Below are positions 1 to 6,970 of a stretch of 12,247 nt of DNA, in pieces. The notes under the pieces are model-generated. The model made no database searches. It worked only from the letters and a program-made list of their open reading frames with translations, and was not told the DNA's origin. Source of the DNA: Bacteroidota bacterium (GTDB lineage: Bacteria; Bacteroidota; Ignavibacteria; UBA10030; SZUA-254); assembly GCA_004322375.1 (NCBI GenBank), contig SCUC01000163.1:1-12247 (forward strand). Reading direction: 5' to 3'. Every line of letters begins with the position of its first letter. Position 1 is the first letter of the stretch. The position numbers and the translations under genes were made by a program.

Positions 1-411
1 TATCTTGGCATAAATCTGTTCTAATAACTGGTGTTTTTATCATGGCTTTTTAGAATATATAACCACTTCCTTGATTTTTAAATTCCTCTGCTTTTTCCTT
101 AACCTGACAGCATTGCCCCTGTATCCCCTCCTTGGCAAGTCGAAGATCCGCTTTACACGGAGAGGGGACAAAAGGGGAGGTCGTTGTAGGATATTATTGA
201 TGAAACTGCGGCGCTACCAAAAATTAGATTATTTTTTGCAGGGGCAATCTGTGTTGTTAGCAACCCAAATGATTATTTCAGTTGACCCCGGTGTAGTCAT
301 ATATTCCCATCCTGAAACCTGAGACCTGAATCCTTGTGTATGGATTCCTACGTCAATTTTATTACATTGAACAGTATAAGATACCCTTTCTTTTTTCAAA
401 CTCCATTTAGG
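1..411. other. Non-coding leader region, no gene supported
   Basis: I see no convincing gene in this stretch. The one open frame (TTG start near 71, ending near 322) has no recognisable domain and an atypical Arg/Lys-rich middle, and it spans a repeat-like block, so I treat it as spurious. The stretch presumably holds the promoter of the downstream exported protein, but I could not pick out a convincing -10/-35 pair or a Bacteroidota-type -33/-7 pair. The first 110 bases are AT-rich and featureless. Confidence 0.5.
120..180. repeat. Imperfect inverted repeat, C-rich/G-rich block
   Basis: TGTATCCCCTCC (120-131) is imperfectly complementary to GGAGAGGGGACA (159-170). A second G-rich run, AAAGGGGAGG, follows at 171-180. 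The block switches from a pyrimidine-rich to a purine-rich strand. It resembles the short palindromic repeats scattered through many environmental genomes, with extra sequence inserted in the loop. Copy number cannot be judged from one window. Confidence 0.3.
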
Positions 412-414
412 ATG
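409..414 (+). promoter_or_regulatory. Ribosome binding site deciding the start at 421
   Basis: AGGATG lies 7 bases upstream of the ATG at 421 when AGGAT (409-413) is counted as the Shine-Dalgarno element. The same bases contain two more in-frame ATGs (412, 415) that are too close to pair with it. This favours 421 as the main start and places the signal peptide immediately at the N-terminus. Confidence 0.45.
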
Positions 415-420
415 ATGACC

Positions 421-2436
421 ATGCCCTTGAGAATAGCAGCAACATTTTTCATCATCATTTGCTTTTATAGCTCAGTTCTTTCACAATACCCGAATGTCAG
501 GGTAAGCTCCGTTTCCAGCGCCACGCCGGAAGAAGTAACAATTGCCATCAACCCGACCAATCCACTTAATCTCGCGGCGGGCGCGAACATTAACTTTTAT
601 TATTATTCAACGGATGGCGGATATCATTGGACGCAGGGAAACCTTAGCTCGACGTATGGCGTGTGGGGAGACCCGGTGGTAACGTATGATGTAAACGGGA
701 ATTTGTTTTTCGCTCACCTCTCCAATCCGCCGCCTCCCGGAAATTGGATTGACCGCATCGTTGTGCAGAAATCAACCAACGGCGGACAGTCGTGGAATAA
801 TGGCACAGGTATTTACGTCAACGGAACGAAGGCGCAGGATAAAGAGTGGCTCGCCGTGGACATGACGAACTCGCCCTATCGAAATTATTTGTACGCAGCT
901 TGGACTGAGTTCGATTCATACGGGAGCTACGACCCGGCAGACAGTACGCGGATTCTTTTTTCCCGCTCAACGGACGAAGGCGCGACGTGGTCTGCTCCCG
1001 TGAGGGTAAGCGACGTTGGAGGCAACTGCATAGACGAGGATGAAACAGTAGAGGGCGCAGTGCCTGCTGTTGGTCCAAACGGAGAAATTTATACATGCTG
1101 GTCGGGTCCCCTCGGATTAATGTTCGATAAATCTCTCGATGGCGGCTTGACGTGGGGAACGGATATTTTTGTTACCTCGCAGCCGGGAGGATGGGATTAT
1201 GCTGTTCCGGGAATATACCGCGCAAACGGCTTGCCGGTAACAACGTGCGATGTAAGCAACTCGCCGCACAGGGGAACAATTTATATCCAGTGGACTGACC
1301 AGCGGAACGGAACCGGCAATACGGATGCCTTCATCATTAAATCCACCGATGGAGGAGAAACATGGGGGAGCGTAATAAGAGTGAATGACGACACAACCTC
1401 CCGCCACCAATTTTTTTCCTGGATGACGATTGACCGGACAACAGGCTATCTATACGTCTGTTTTTATGATAGAAGAGCCACCACAGGCGAGGCAACCGAT
1501 TTTTATGTAGCAAAATCCACCGATGGGGGAGAGACGTTTGAAAACTTCAAGGTCAGCGCATCTTCATTTACGCCGAATGCCGGAGTCTTCTTCGGAGATT
1601 ATGCCAACATCGCGGCGCACAACGGCATGGTTTATCCCATCTGGATGCGAATGGATGGCAGCAGCCTGAGCGTCTGGGCTGCTATCGTTCAGGATAAATT
1701 CAAGACGACATTTTCCGTCAACCCGAAATGGAACATGGTTTCCGTTCCGCTCGCAGTGGATGATTTTCGGAAAAGCGCGCTTTTCCCTTCCGCCGAGTCG
1801 CCTGCATACGCGTACGATGGAATGTATATCCTGAAAGATACCCTCGCGATGGGTGCGGGGTACTGGCTGAAATTTCCATCCGGACAAACCGTGCAAATCG
1901 AAGGAATGCAAGTGCTTGCTGATACAATTGACGTGAAGGAGGGCTGGAATATGGTCGGCACGATAACCAATCCCGTTCCGACAAGCGCTATCGGAAGCAT
2001 TCCGTCCGGTCTCCTTTCATCAGAGTTTTACCGGTACTTTGGGGGATACCTTTACGCTGACACATTGCTCCCCGGGTCAGCATACTGGGTAAAAGCAAAC
2101 GCCGCCGGGAATCTTGTTCTTTCTACTCCGGCAGAAGCTGCTCAAGATATTGTCGTTGAACAAGAAGGTGAACGCGAGCCGGTGTTCGTCTCATCAATAA
2201 ATACGCTGACGTATGAATTACGCGAACGAAGCGCGGTAACGCTTAGACTTTCCGGTCGTGAGGGTGAACATATCACAACCTTCGTTGATGAAGTAAAAAA
2301 TGCCGGCACGTACGAAATCAAGCTAAACCCTGAGCAGTTTCCTAAAACGATGTACTATTATTGGTTCTATGTTCGCCCTGTTGAGAAAAAAGATGGAGAA
2401 CCTGTGGTGAGGACGGGTAAGGTGAAGGTGAGATAA
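421..2436 (+). CDS. Secreted Asp-box beta-propeller (sialidase-fold) protein with T9SS-like C-terminal domain
   Basis: This is an exported protein of about 671 residues. Residues 1-21 form a signal peptide, with a hydrophobic stretch ending at VLS and likely cleavage before Gln22. Six Asp-boxes (S-x-D/N-x-G-x-x-W/F) start near residues 63, 118, 183, 238, 308 and 366, which suits a six-bladed sialidase/BNR propeller. I see no N-terminal xRIP arginine motif of true sialidases, so sialidase activity is unproven and the role may be binding. Two related modules follow, each opening with WNMV (residues 437 and 509) and carrying a GYW or AYW motif. The last roughly 75 residues (LTYEL...AGTYEIKL...GKVKVR) resemble a degenerate Por/T9SS or FlgD-like Ig domain, suggesting outer-membrane export. 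I chose the ATG at 421 because AGGAT at 409-413 is a well-spaced ribosome binding site. ATGs at 412 and 415 are alternatives. An in-frame extension to 334 would bury the signal peptide. The gene seems monocistronic. Confidence 0.85.
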   Translation: MPLRIAATFFIIICFYSSVLSQYPNVRVSSVSSATPEEVTIAINPTNPLNLAAGANINFYYYSTDGGYHWTQGNLSSTYGVWGDPVVTYDVNGNLFFAHLSNPPPPGNWIDRIVVQKSTNGGQSWNNGTGIYVNGTKAQDKEWLAVDMTNSPYRNYLYAAWTEFDSYGSYDPADSTRILFSRSTDEGATWSAPVRVSDVGGNCIDEDETVEGAVPAVGPNGEIYTCWSGPLGLMFDKSLDGGLTWGTDIFVTSQPGGWDYAVPGIYRANGLPVTTCDVSNSPHRGTIYIQWTDQRNGTGNTDAFIIKSTDGGETWGSVIRVNDDTTSRHQFFSWMTIDRTTGYLYVCFYDRRATTGEATDFYVAKSTDGGETFENFKVSASSFTPNAGVFFGDYANIAAHNGMVYPIWMRMDGSSLSVWAAIVQDKFKTTFSVNPKWNMVSVPLAVDDFRKSALFPSAESPAYAYDGMYILKDTLAMGAGYWLKFPSGQTVQIEGMQVLADTIDVKEGWNMVGTITNPVPTSAIGSIPSGLLSSEFYRYFGGYLYADTLLPGSAYWVKANAAGNLVLSTPAEAAQDIVVEQEGEREPVFVSSINTLTYELRERSAVTLRLSGREGEHITTFVDEVKNAGTYEIKLNPEQFPKTMYYYWFYVRPVEKKDGEPVVRTGKVKVR

Positions 2437-2453
2437 GGGGCTGAAATAGAACG

Positions 2454-2555
2454 TTCAAGGTCACGCTTTGTGACCTTGAAAATCCTGCTTTTATGGCATC
2501 ACAAAATGTGATACCATCCCAAAGAAGCTGGTCGCAAATTGTTACCACCTTCTTT
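2454..2555. repeat. Array of three consecutive hairpins after the propeller gene
   Basis: Three back-to-back inverted repeats begin 17 bases after the stop codon. Hairpin 1 pairs TTCAAGGTCAC (2454-2464) perfectly with GTGACCTTGAA (2470-2480) around the loop GCTTT. Hairpin 2 pairs ATGGCATCAC (2493-2502) with GTGATACCAT (2508-2517), one mismatch. Hairpin 3 pairs AAAGAAGCTGGT (2521-2532) with ACCACCTTCTTT (2544-2555), one mismatch, with further pairing inside the loop. None is followed by a T-run, so this is not a standard Rho-independent terminator, although it may block 3' exonucleases. TAGAAC occurs on both sides (2447-2452 and 2581-2586), so the block may be a small inserted element of about 128 bp, but its ends are not clean inverted repeats. 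Confidence 0.6.
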
Positions 2556-2633
2556 AATGGTTATCTTTGAAGTTCCAAACTAGAACCTCAAATTGATTTT
2601 TTATTCTTCTTTCGTTAGATTGTTTTATTGATG

Positions 2634-2763
2634 GAGGTTGTCTAAAAAATGTTGTTTTGTCATTCCCGCGAAAGCGGGAATCCAGAAATTTATTCAAATT
2701 TGCGGGATGCTGATTGGATACCTGCCTTCGCAGGTATGACAACATTACTTTTTGGACAGCCTC
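2634..2763. mobile_element. 130-bp MITE-like element with 5-bp target duplication
   Basis: The left end, GAGGTTGTCTAAAAA (2634-2648), matches the reverse complement of the right end at 13 of 15 positions (right end reads GAGGCTGTCCAAAAA inward from 2763). TGATG flanks both ends (2629-2633 and 2764-2768) as a target-site duplication. Inside, each arm carries a perfect 8-bp hairpin: ATTCCCGC-GAAA-GCGGGAAT (2662-2681) and ATACCTGC-CTTC-GCAGGTAT (2718-2737). These are themselves inverted, diverged copies of one motif beginning TTGTCAT. There is no coding capacity. Open frames across it are accidental, including a minus-strand frame containing DSRFRGND, a peptide typical of translated repeats. It is probably a non-autonomous derivative mobilised by a transposase elsewhere in the genome. 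Confidence 0.75.
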
Positions 2764-2820
2764 TGATGATGGTTTGTAAGAAAAGGTTATTTCGAGTTTG
2801 ATAAAAAAAAGACAAATATC

Positions 2821-3045
2821 ATGGCTAATCATAGTTCTCAAGCTTCGCTTTCAATTTCAATAAAGAATTTAGACCGTATGATACGAAGGGCTGTGCGGGA
2901 AGAACTTTCAGAACTTGTGCAGAAGCAGGGTGAAATGTTTTCTCTCGAACCGGGTACGCCGCTTTATGACGATATGAAGGCGATTGCACGGCAGAAGAAA
3001 CAGGGAAAAATACGTATGTACTCCCGAGAGGAAGCGTACGTTTAA
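2821..3045 (+). CDS. Small antitoxin-like protein
   Basis: This 74-residue protein is charged and mostly predicted helical. Its N-terminal half (residues 10-40) could be a dimerising or DNA-binding helix. The C-terminal half has the pattern LEPGTPLYDDMKAIARQKK followed by GKI and YSREEAY. A 'Leu-Glu-Pro-x-Ser/Thr-Pro-Leu-Tyr-Asp' linker with a final Tyr-Ser-x-Glu-Glu motif is, from memory, common in small RelB/VapB-like antitoxins, where it wraps the toxin. The gene ends 34 bases before the larger AT-rich gene on the same strand, so the two are probably cotranscribed. No strong ribosome binding site precedes the ATG at 2821. The upstream region is the MITE-like element ending at 2763. Its base composition is closer to the neighbouring genes than to its downstream partner. 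It could also be an orphan whose partner was replaced. Confidence 0.55.
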   Translation: MANHSSQASLSISIKNLDRMIRRAVREELSELVQKQGEMFSLEPGTPLYDDMKAIARQKKQGKIRMYSREEAYV

Positions 3046-3067
3046 AAAGTAGTGTATTTGAAAAGAG

Positions 3068-3074
3068 AAAGGGG
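3068..3074 (+). promoter_or_regulatory. Strong ribosome binding site for a TTG start
   Basis: AAAGGGG sits 5 bases before the TTG at 3080. It is the clearest Shine-Dalgarno sequence in the window and is the reason for calling a non-ATG start here. The nearby ATG at 3087 is out of frame. Confidence 0.5.
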
Positions 3075-3079
3075 ATTAT

Positions 3080-4222
3080 TTGGAAAATGGTAAGAACCGT
3101 ATAGACGATCAAGGTATATATTTGCATTCCAAAAATTATCGCGTTGAAATTGGCGAGCAGGTATTAAACAAAGAGAGAATTTATCTTGATACTAAATACT
3201 GGATTTATCTTCGAGACGCGGTTCTAAAAAAACAGCCATCCTTCAGATTAGAAATATATTATTTGCTACAATATCTTGTAGATAATGGAATAGCTATTTG
3301 TCCATTAAGTTACCATGTTTTTGCAGAGCTTATGAAACAACCTTTTGAAAAGAGAATGGCAACTGCTATCATTATGGATGAACTAAGTAAGCAAGTTTGT
3401 TTCATTAATCCTTCATTAATTCAGGGACAGGAAATTGTAAATTTTATATCACAACTTCAAATTAAATCCAAGGGTCTTGAACCTTTCAATTCTTCAAAAT
3501 ATGTTTGGACAAAGATTGGTTTTATTTTTGGAGAACAATTTCCTACATTCGCTGAATTATCTGATAATGATGTGAAACCTATTAGAGTAGGATTCTTTAA
3601 TTATCTCTCTCAATTTACTTTAGTACAAATGTTAGAAAAGATAGGGGATAAATTTTTACCTTCTAAGTCGAATGATATTGAAGAAAAATTAAATATTGGG
3701 AAAGATACACATCAAAATTGGAAAACTTTTCGTGATGTTTATAGACAGGAGATTAAAGGAATACTTGATTTATTACAAGAGGAGATTAAGGAAGTGATAC
3801 TATTTAAGTTAAGGAATCAAAGTAAATATTCTATGAATTCTGATGACATCAATCTTTCTGATGATGTGAAAAAGATGTCATGGATCATTTACCAATCTTT
3901 AGATAATAATACTGTAGGTAAAGAATTACCTTCCATTCGTATTAGTTGTGGGCTCCATGCTTATTTTAGATACAATAAGGGACAACGATTTAAGAAAAAT
4001 GATCTTATTGATTTTGGTCATGCCGCATGGGCGTTACCTTATTGCCATGCTTTTTTTACCGAAAGGAGACTCGCAGAATGGGTATGTAATAGCTTTTTGC
4101 AATTTGATAGAGTGTACGAAACAAAGGTTTTATCGGACGATAACAAAGTTTTGGAATATCTTCATAAACTTCAAGAGAGAAAACAAAAAATAGAAAAAAT
4201 TAACTTTACATCTGATAAGTAG
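3080..4222 (+). CDS. Hypothetical protein, possible PIN-like nuclease (toxin)
   Basis: I do not recognise a named family for this 380-residue protein, but its ends resemble a PIN-like nuclease split by a long insert. Near the N-terminus YLDTKYWIYL places Asp37 after a predicted beta-strand, the usual first PIN acid. Glu83 in FAELMK follows a helix. Near the C-terminus NDLIDFGHAAWALPYCHAFFTE supplies Asp308, Asp311, His314 and Thr327-Glu328, like the D-x-x-H...F-x-T-D end of PIN folds, though with Glu in place of the last Asp. About 200 helical residues lie between. The TTG start at 3080 is preceded by AAAGGGG (3068-3074) with 5-base spacing, better than any alternative. There is no signal peptide or membrane segment, so it should be cytoplasmic. 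The gene is visibly AT-rich compared with its neighbours, which suggests horizontal acquisition. The antitoxin-like gene just upstream supports a toxin role, but this is inference. Confidence 0.5.
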   Translation: MENGKNRIDDQGIYLHSKNYRVEIGEQVLNKERIYLDTKYWIYLRDAVLKKQPSFRLEIYYLLQYLVDNGIAICPLSYHVFAELMKQPFEKRMATAIIMDELSKQVCFINPSLIQGQEIVNFISQLQIKSKGLEPFNSSKYVWTKIGFIFGEQFPTFAELSDNDVKPIRVGFFNYLSQFTLVQMLEKIGDKFLPSKSNDIEEKLNIGKDTHQNWKTFRDVYRQEIKGILDLLQEEIKEVILFKLRNQSKYSMNSDDINLSDDVKKMSWIIYQSLDNNTVGKELPSIRISCGLHAYFRYNKGQRFKKNDLIDFGHAAWALPYCHAFFTERRLAEWVCNSFLQFDRVYETKVLSDDNKVLEYLHKLQERKQKIEKINFTSDK

Positions 4223-4274
4223 AGACTCTTCCAATCACTGACAACAAACCCCAAACCCGAAGCCACAAACTGCC

Positions 4275-6836
4275 ATGAAAAAACTCTTACTACTGTTACT
4301 ATGTTGTTACGCATTTTGCTTCTCCCAATCCGAAAAGCAGAGCGAAAAATTCATTCCCTCATTTACTTTTGAGCAGAACGATTTAGAACTCTCCCGCCTC
4401 GCCCAGCCCAACCAATATTTTGATAAAATAGGAAGGAGAGCAGGATTGATGGGGTTGGAAAGCGGGCAGTTTGAGATGTGGGTATGGCCCTGGAAGCCGC
4501 TCAGGAATTTTGAATTGCAATTCATTCTTGGAACTTCCACGCAGCCCATTCTTGCAAAGGATATTGTGCGCACAATTTCCGTCACGCCGGAAGTAACAAC
4601 GCTTACCTATACGTATGAATCATTCACGGTGAAGGAACATATTCTTGTCCCGCGAAACGAGCCGGGAGCGATTCTTCTCCTGGAAGTGCATACCACTCAA
4701 CCGCTTGCCATTATACCGGGCTATATCCCGGTGATGCAGCCGATGTGGCCCGCAGGCATCGGGGGACAGTACAGTTACTGGAATGAGGAGGTGAACGGGT
4801 ACATAATTTCTGAAGGGCAGAAGCGCGCGATCATCATTTGCGGCTCTCCGGCGGGTCAGCAAATGGCGGCTCCGCCCGCGCACATGTTTGCGGATAACCC
4901 GCTGCAATTCAAGATTGAAGTGAAGCCCGGAGAGACGGATGGGAAGTTTATACCCATCGTTATCGCAGGCGCGAACCCGGATACAGTTAGCTGGAAGATG
5001 AATTTCGATTCTGTGAAAGCTACTTACACACGATTGTGGAAAAATGCAGAACAATATTATCGTGAGAACTACAACTATTATCAAAATCTCCGAAACTCAA
5101 CAATGCAAATTACCACGCCGGATAAGAACATCAATCTTGCGTACGAGTGGGGAAAAGTCGCGCTTGATAATTTGATGGTGGAAAATCCGCGGCTGGGGTA
5201 CGGCATGGTTGCAGGATTCGGGCTTTCCGGCGGCGGGGCGAGACCGGGGTTTGCATGGTATTTTGGCGGAGATGCATTTATCAACGTCCTTGCAATGAAC
5301 AGCGCAGGGATGTTCCGGCAATCGCGCGATGCGCTTGCCTTCACGCAGAAGTGGCAGAGACAGGAAAATTATCCAGTTAGAAAACTAAAGCGAAACGACC
5401 CGCCTGTTGACGTCGGCAAGATGGCGCACGAGCTTTCGCAAAGCGACGGACTGTGCGATTGGTGGAACGATTACCGCTACGGCTATAACCATGCCGATAC
5501 ATCGCCATGGTACATCGTCGCTATGGGGGATTATGTTCGTACAAGCGGCGACATAGAGTTTCTCAAGCAAAGCTGGAAATCGGTCAAGCTGGCATACCAA
5601 TGGTGTCTCAGCAAAGATAGCGACGGGGACGGGCTGATGGATTTGAAAGGCGCGGGGCTTGGCGCGCTGGAGTTCGGCAAGCTGGTCGGCATTTACGCCG
5701 ATGTTTATACGTGCGGCGTGTTTGTGCAGGCGGTAAAAGAGATGAACTACATGGCTGAGCTGCTTGACGACAAAAAGACAGCGAAGCAGGCTGACGAGCA
5801 ATTAAAAAAAGCAAAGCCGAGGCTGGAAAAATTATTCTGGCTTGAGGATAAGGGTTTTTACGCGTACGGGGCGACAGATAAAGGTGAGCAGGTGAAAGAA
5901 AAAACTCCCTGGTCCGGCGTCGCGATGATGTTCGGCTTGTTAGATGAGGAACGGACCGCAAGAAGCATCGAGGCATTTAACTCCGCCGACCTATGCACCG
6001 ATTGGGGTGTGAGAACGCTCTCGAACAAAAGCGAGCTGTTCGAGCCGACAAACTATAATTACGGCGCGGTGTGGCCCTTCATCGGGACGTTTTTTAATAC
6101 GGCGCAATTCAAGCATCATTTCGCGCTTTCGGGGTACCAGATTTTGAAGGCAAACATCGCGCACGTGTTCGACCACGCGCTCGGCGTTGTTCCTGAAGTA
6201 TTTTCCGGCGAACTGAATGAGAAGCTTGGGGAGGGGTATCATCATCAGGGGTTTTCAACAACAGGGTATATGCTGCCGTTGGTGAGGGGCTTGCTGGGGG
6301 TAACAAGGGATGGCGTAAAAAAAGAAATTATTGTAGAATCAAATATCCCTTCGCATTGGTCGAGCGTACAGCTAAAGAATCTTCAAGTCGGTAAAGAAGC
6401 AGGCGACATTCTTCTATCCAGAAAGGATAACACCATCGTTCTTGAAGAACAACCAAAAACTGAAAAGGGGGTAAAAATAATTTTTCAGCCGGTAAGTGAT
6501 GGACAGGAAACGATGAAAGCCGTTGTTGATGGTGCTAACCGCACTGCGTCACTTACTGAGGCGACAGATGTGATAGACCTTTCATCTATAACTACAGGTT
6601 CCCCGGGTTCGACCAATACCATGCTTAAATTTATTGCGGGATACAGGAAGGGAAAAGAGTACCATCTCATTGTCGAAGGAAAGAGCGGAGCTCAATCTGA
6701 GCTACGCGTGTTAGCGCCTACGAGTGTGTCTAACGTATCAGGCGCAGTATTCGAATCGGGTGTCATATTGATTAATTTTGATGTTTCAACCGGTAATACA
6801 TTTATCCGCAAAGAAATTATCATTACCTTAAAATAA
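4275..6836 (+). CDS. Secreted glycogen-debranching-enzyme-like glycoside hydrolase
   Basis: This 853-residue protein has a short signal peptide (MKKLLLLLLC..., probable cleavage before Gln18), so it acts in the periplasm or outside the cell. Residues of about 30-250 are a beta-rich N-terminal domain. Residues of about 280-680 show the hallmarks of the amylo-alpha-1,6-glucosidase type (alpha/alpha)6 barrel: ARPGFAWYFGGDA (residues 322-334; Asp333 is the probable acid), HADTSPWYIVAMGDYVRTSGD (406-426), NYGAVWPFIG (595-604), and PEVFSGE (640-646), which may supply the second carboxylate. A C-terminal beta region follows. Family members hydrolyse alpha-glucosidic or related linkages in oligosaccharides; the true substrate cannot be told from sequence alone. 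The DSDGDGLMD segment (448-456) looks like a calcium-binding loop. Cytoplasmic glycogen debranching enzymes lack a signal peptide, so storage glycogen is an unlikely target. The ribosome binding site is weak. The gene lies 52 bases after the PIN-like gene but has quite different composition. Confidence 0.82.
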   Translation: MKKLLLLLLCCYAFCFSQSEKQSEKFIPSFTFEQNDLELSRLAQPNQYFDKIGRRAGLMGLESGQFEMWVWPWKPLRNFELQFILGTSTQPILAKDIVRTISVTPEVTTLTYTYESFTVKEHILVPRNEPGAILLLEVHTTQPLAIIPGYIPVMQPMWPAGIGGQYSYWNEEVNGYIISEGQKRAIIICGSPAGQQMAAPPAHMFADNPLQFKIEVKPGETDGKFIPIVIAGANPDTVSWKMNFDSVKATYTRLWKNAEQYYRENYNYYQNLRNSTMQITTPDKNINLAYEWGKVALDNLMVENPRLGYGMVAGFGLSGGGARPGFAWYFGGDAFINVLAMNSAGMFRQSRDALAFTQKWQRQENYPVRKLKRNDPPVDVGKMAHELSQSDGLCDWWNDYRYGYNHADTSPWYIVAMGDYVRTSGDIEFLKQSWKSVKLAYQWCLSKDSDGDGLMDLKGAGLGALEFGKLVGIYADVYTCGVFVQAVKEMNYMAELLDDKKTAKQADEQLKKAKPRLEKLFWLEDKGFYAYGATDKGEQVKEKTPWSGVAMMFGLLDEERTARSIEAFNSADLCTDWGVRTLSNKSELFEPTNYNYGAVWPFIGTFFNTAQFKHHFALSGYQILKANIAHVFDHALGVVPEVFSGELNEKLGEGYHHQGFSTTGYMLPLVRGLLGVTRDGVKKEIIVESNIPSHWSSVQLKNLQVGKEAGDILLSRKDNTIVLEEQPKTEKGVKIIFQPVSDGQETMKAVVDGANRTASLTEATDVIDLSSITTGSPGSTNTMLKFIAGYRKGKEYHLIVEGKSGAQSELRVLAPTSVSNVSGAVFESGVILINFDVSTGNTFIRKEIIITLK

Positions 6837-6844
6837 AAATCGCT

Positions 6845-6869
6845 CACGCAAAGGCGCGAAGGCGCAAAG
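6845..6869. repeat. Short tandem 8-bp repeat, dispersed-repeat type
   Basis: AAGGCGCG (6851-6858) is followed directly by AAGGCGCA (6859-6866) and AAAG, preceded by CTCACGCA. I recall runs of CACGCAAAGGCGCAAAGGCGC in intergenic regions of many bacterial genomes. It lies just after the hydrolase stop codon. The rest of the 134-base gap (6870-6970) is AT-rich and holds an AT-only-type 7-bp inverted repeat at 6944-6962 before the next start. Confidence 0.4.
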
Positions 6870-6970
6870 TAATCCGGAAGAAAATTTTTTTGGGCTGAGT
6901 GTCTTTGTTTAATGCTATTAGAACGAAAGAAAAGTTTGAGTATATTAAAACCAGTTTTTAATATGCTGAA

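Noticed and set aside
71..322. Open frame of 83 codons at the left end
   Set aside because: TTG start, no domain, and it crosses a palindromic repeat-like block; its composition is unlike the real genes here.
334..420. N-terminal extension of the propeller protein
   Set aside because: It would put 29 residues ahead of a good signal peptide, and the ribosome binding site at 409-413 fits the start at 421.
2342..2548. Minus-strand frame over the end of the propeller gene and the hairpin array
   Set aside because: It overlaps a strong gene and structured non-coding DNA and has no domain.
2454..2555. Hairpin array as a CRISPR array
   Set aside because: The three stems differ in sequence and there are no identical direct repeats with spacers.
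2554..2841. Minus-strand frame containing DSRFRGND
   Set aside because: It is the translation of the MITE-like element; such peptides are a known artefact of ATTCCCGC-type repeats.
4620..5084. Long minus-strand frame of 154 codons inside the hydrolase gene
   Set aside because: Arg/His-rich shadow of the strongly supported plus-strand gene; no domain.
6937..6946. TATATT at 6941-6946 as a promoter for the first TMTC-like gene
   Set aside because: The matching -35 position reads TTAGAA and the extended -10 TG is offset by one base; too weak to list.
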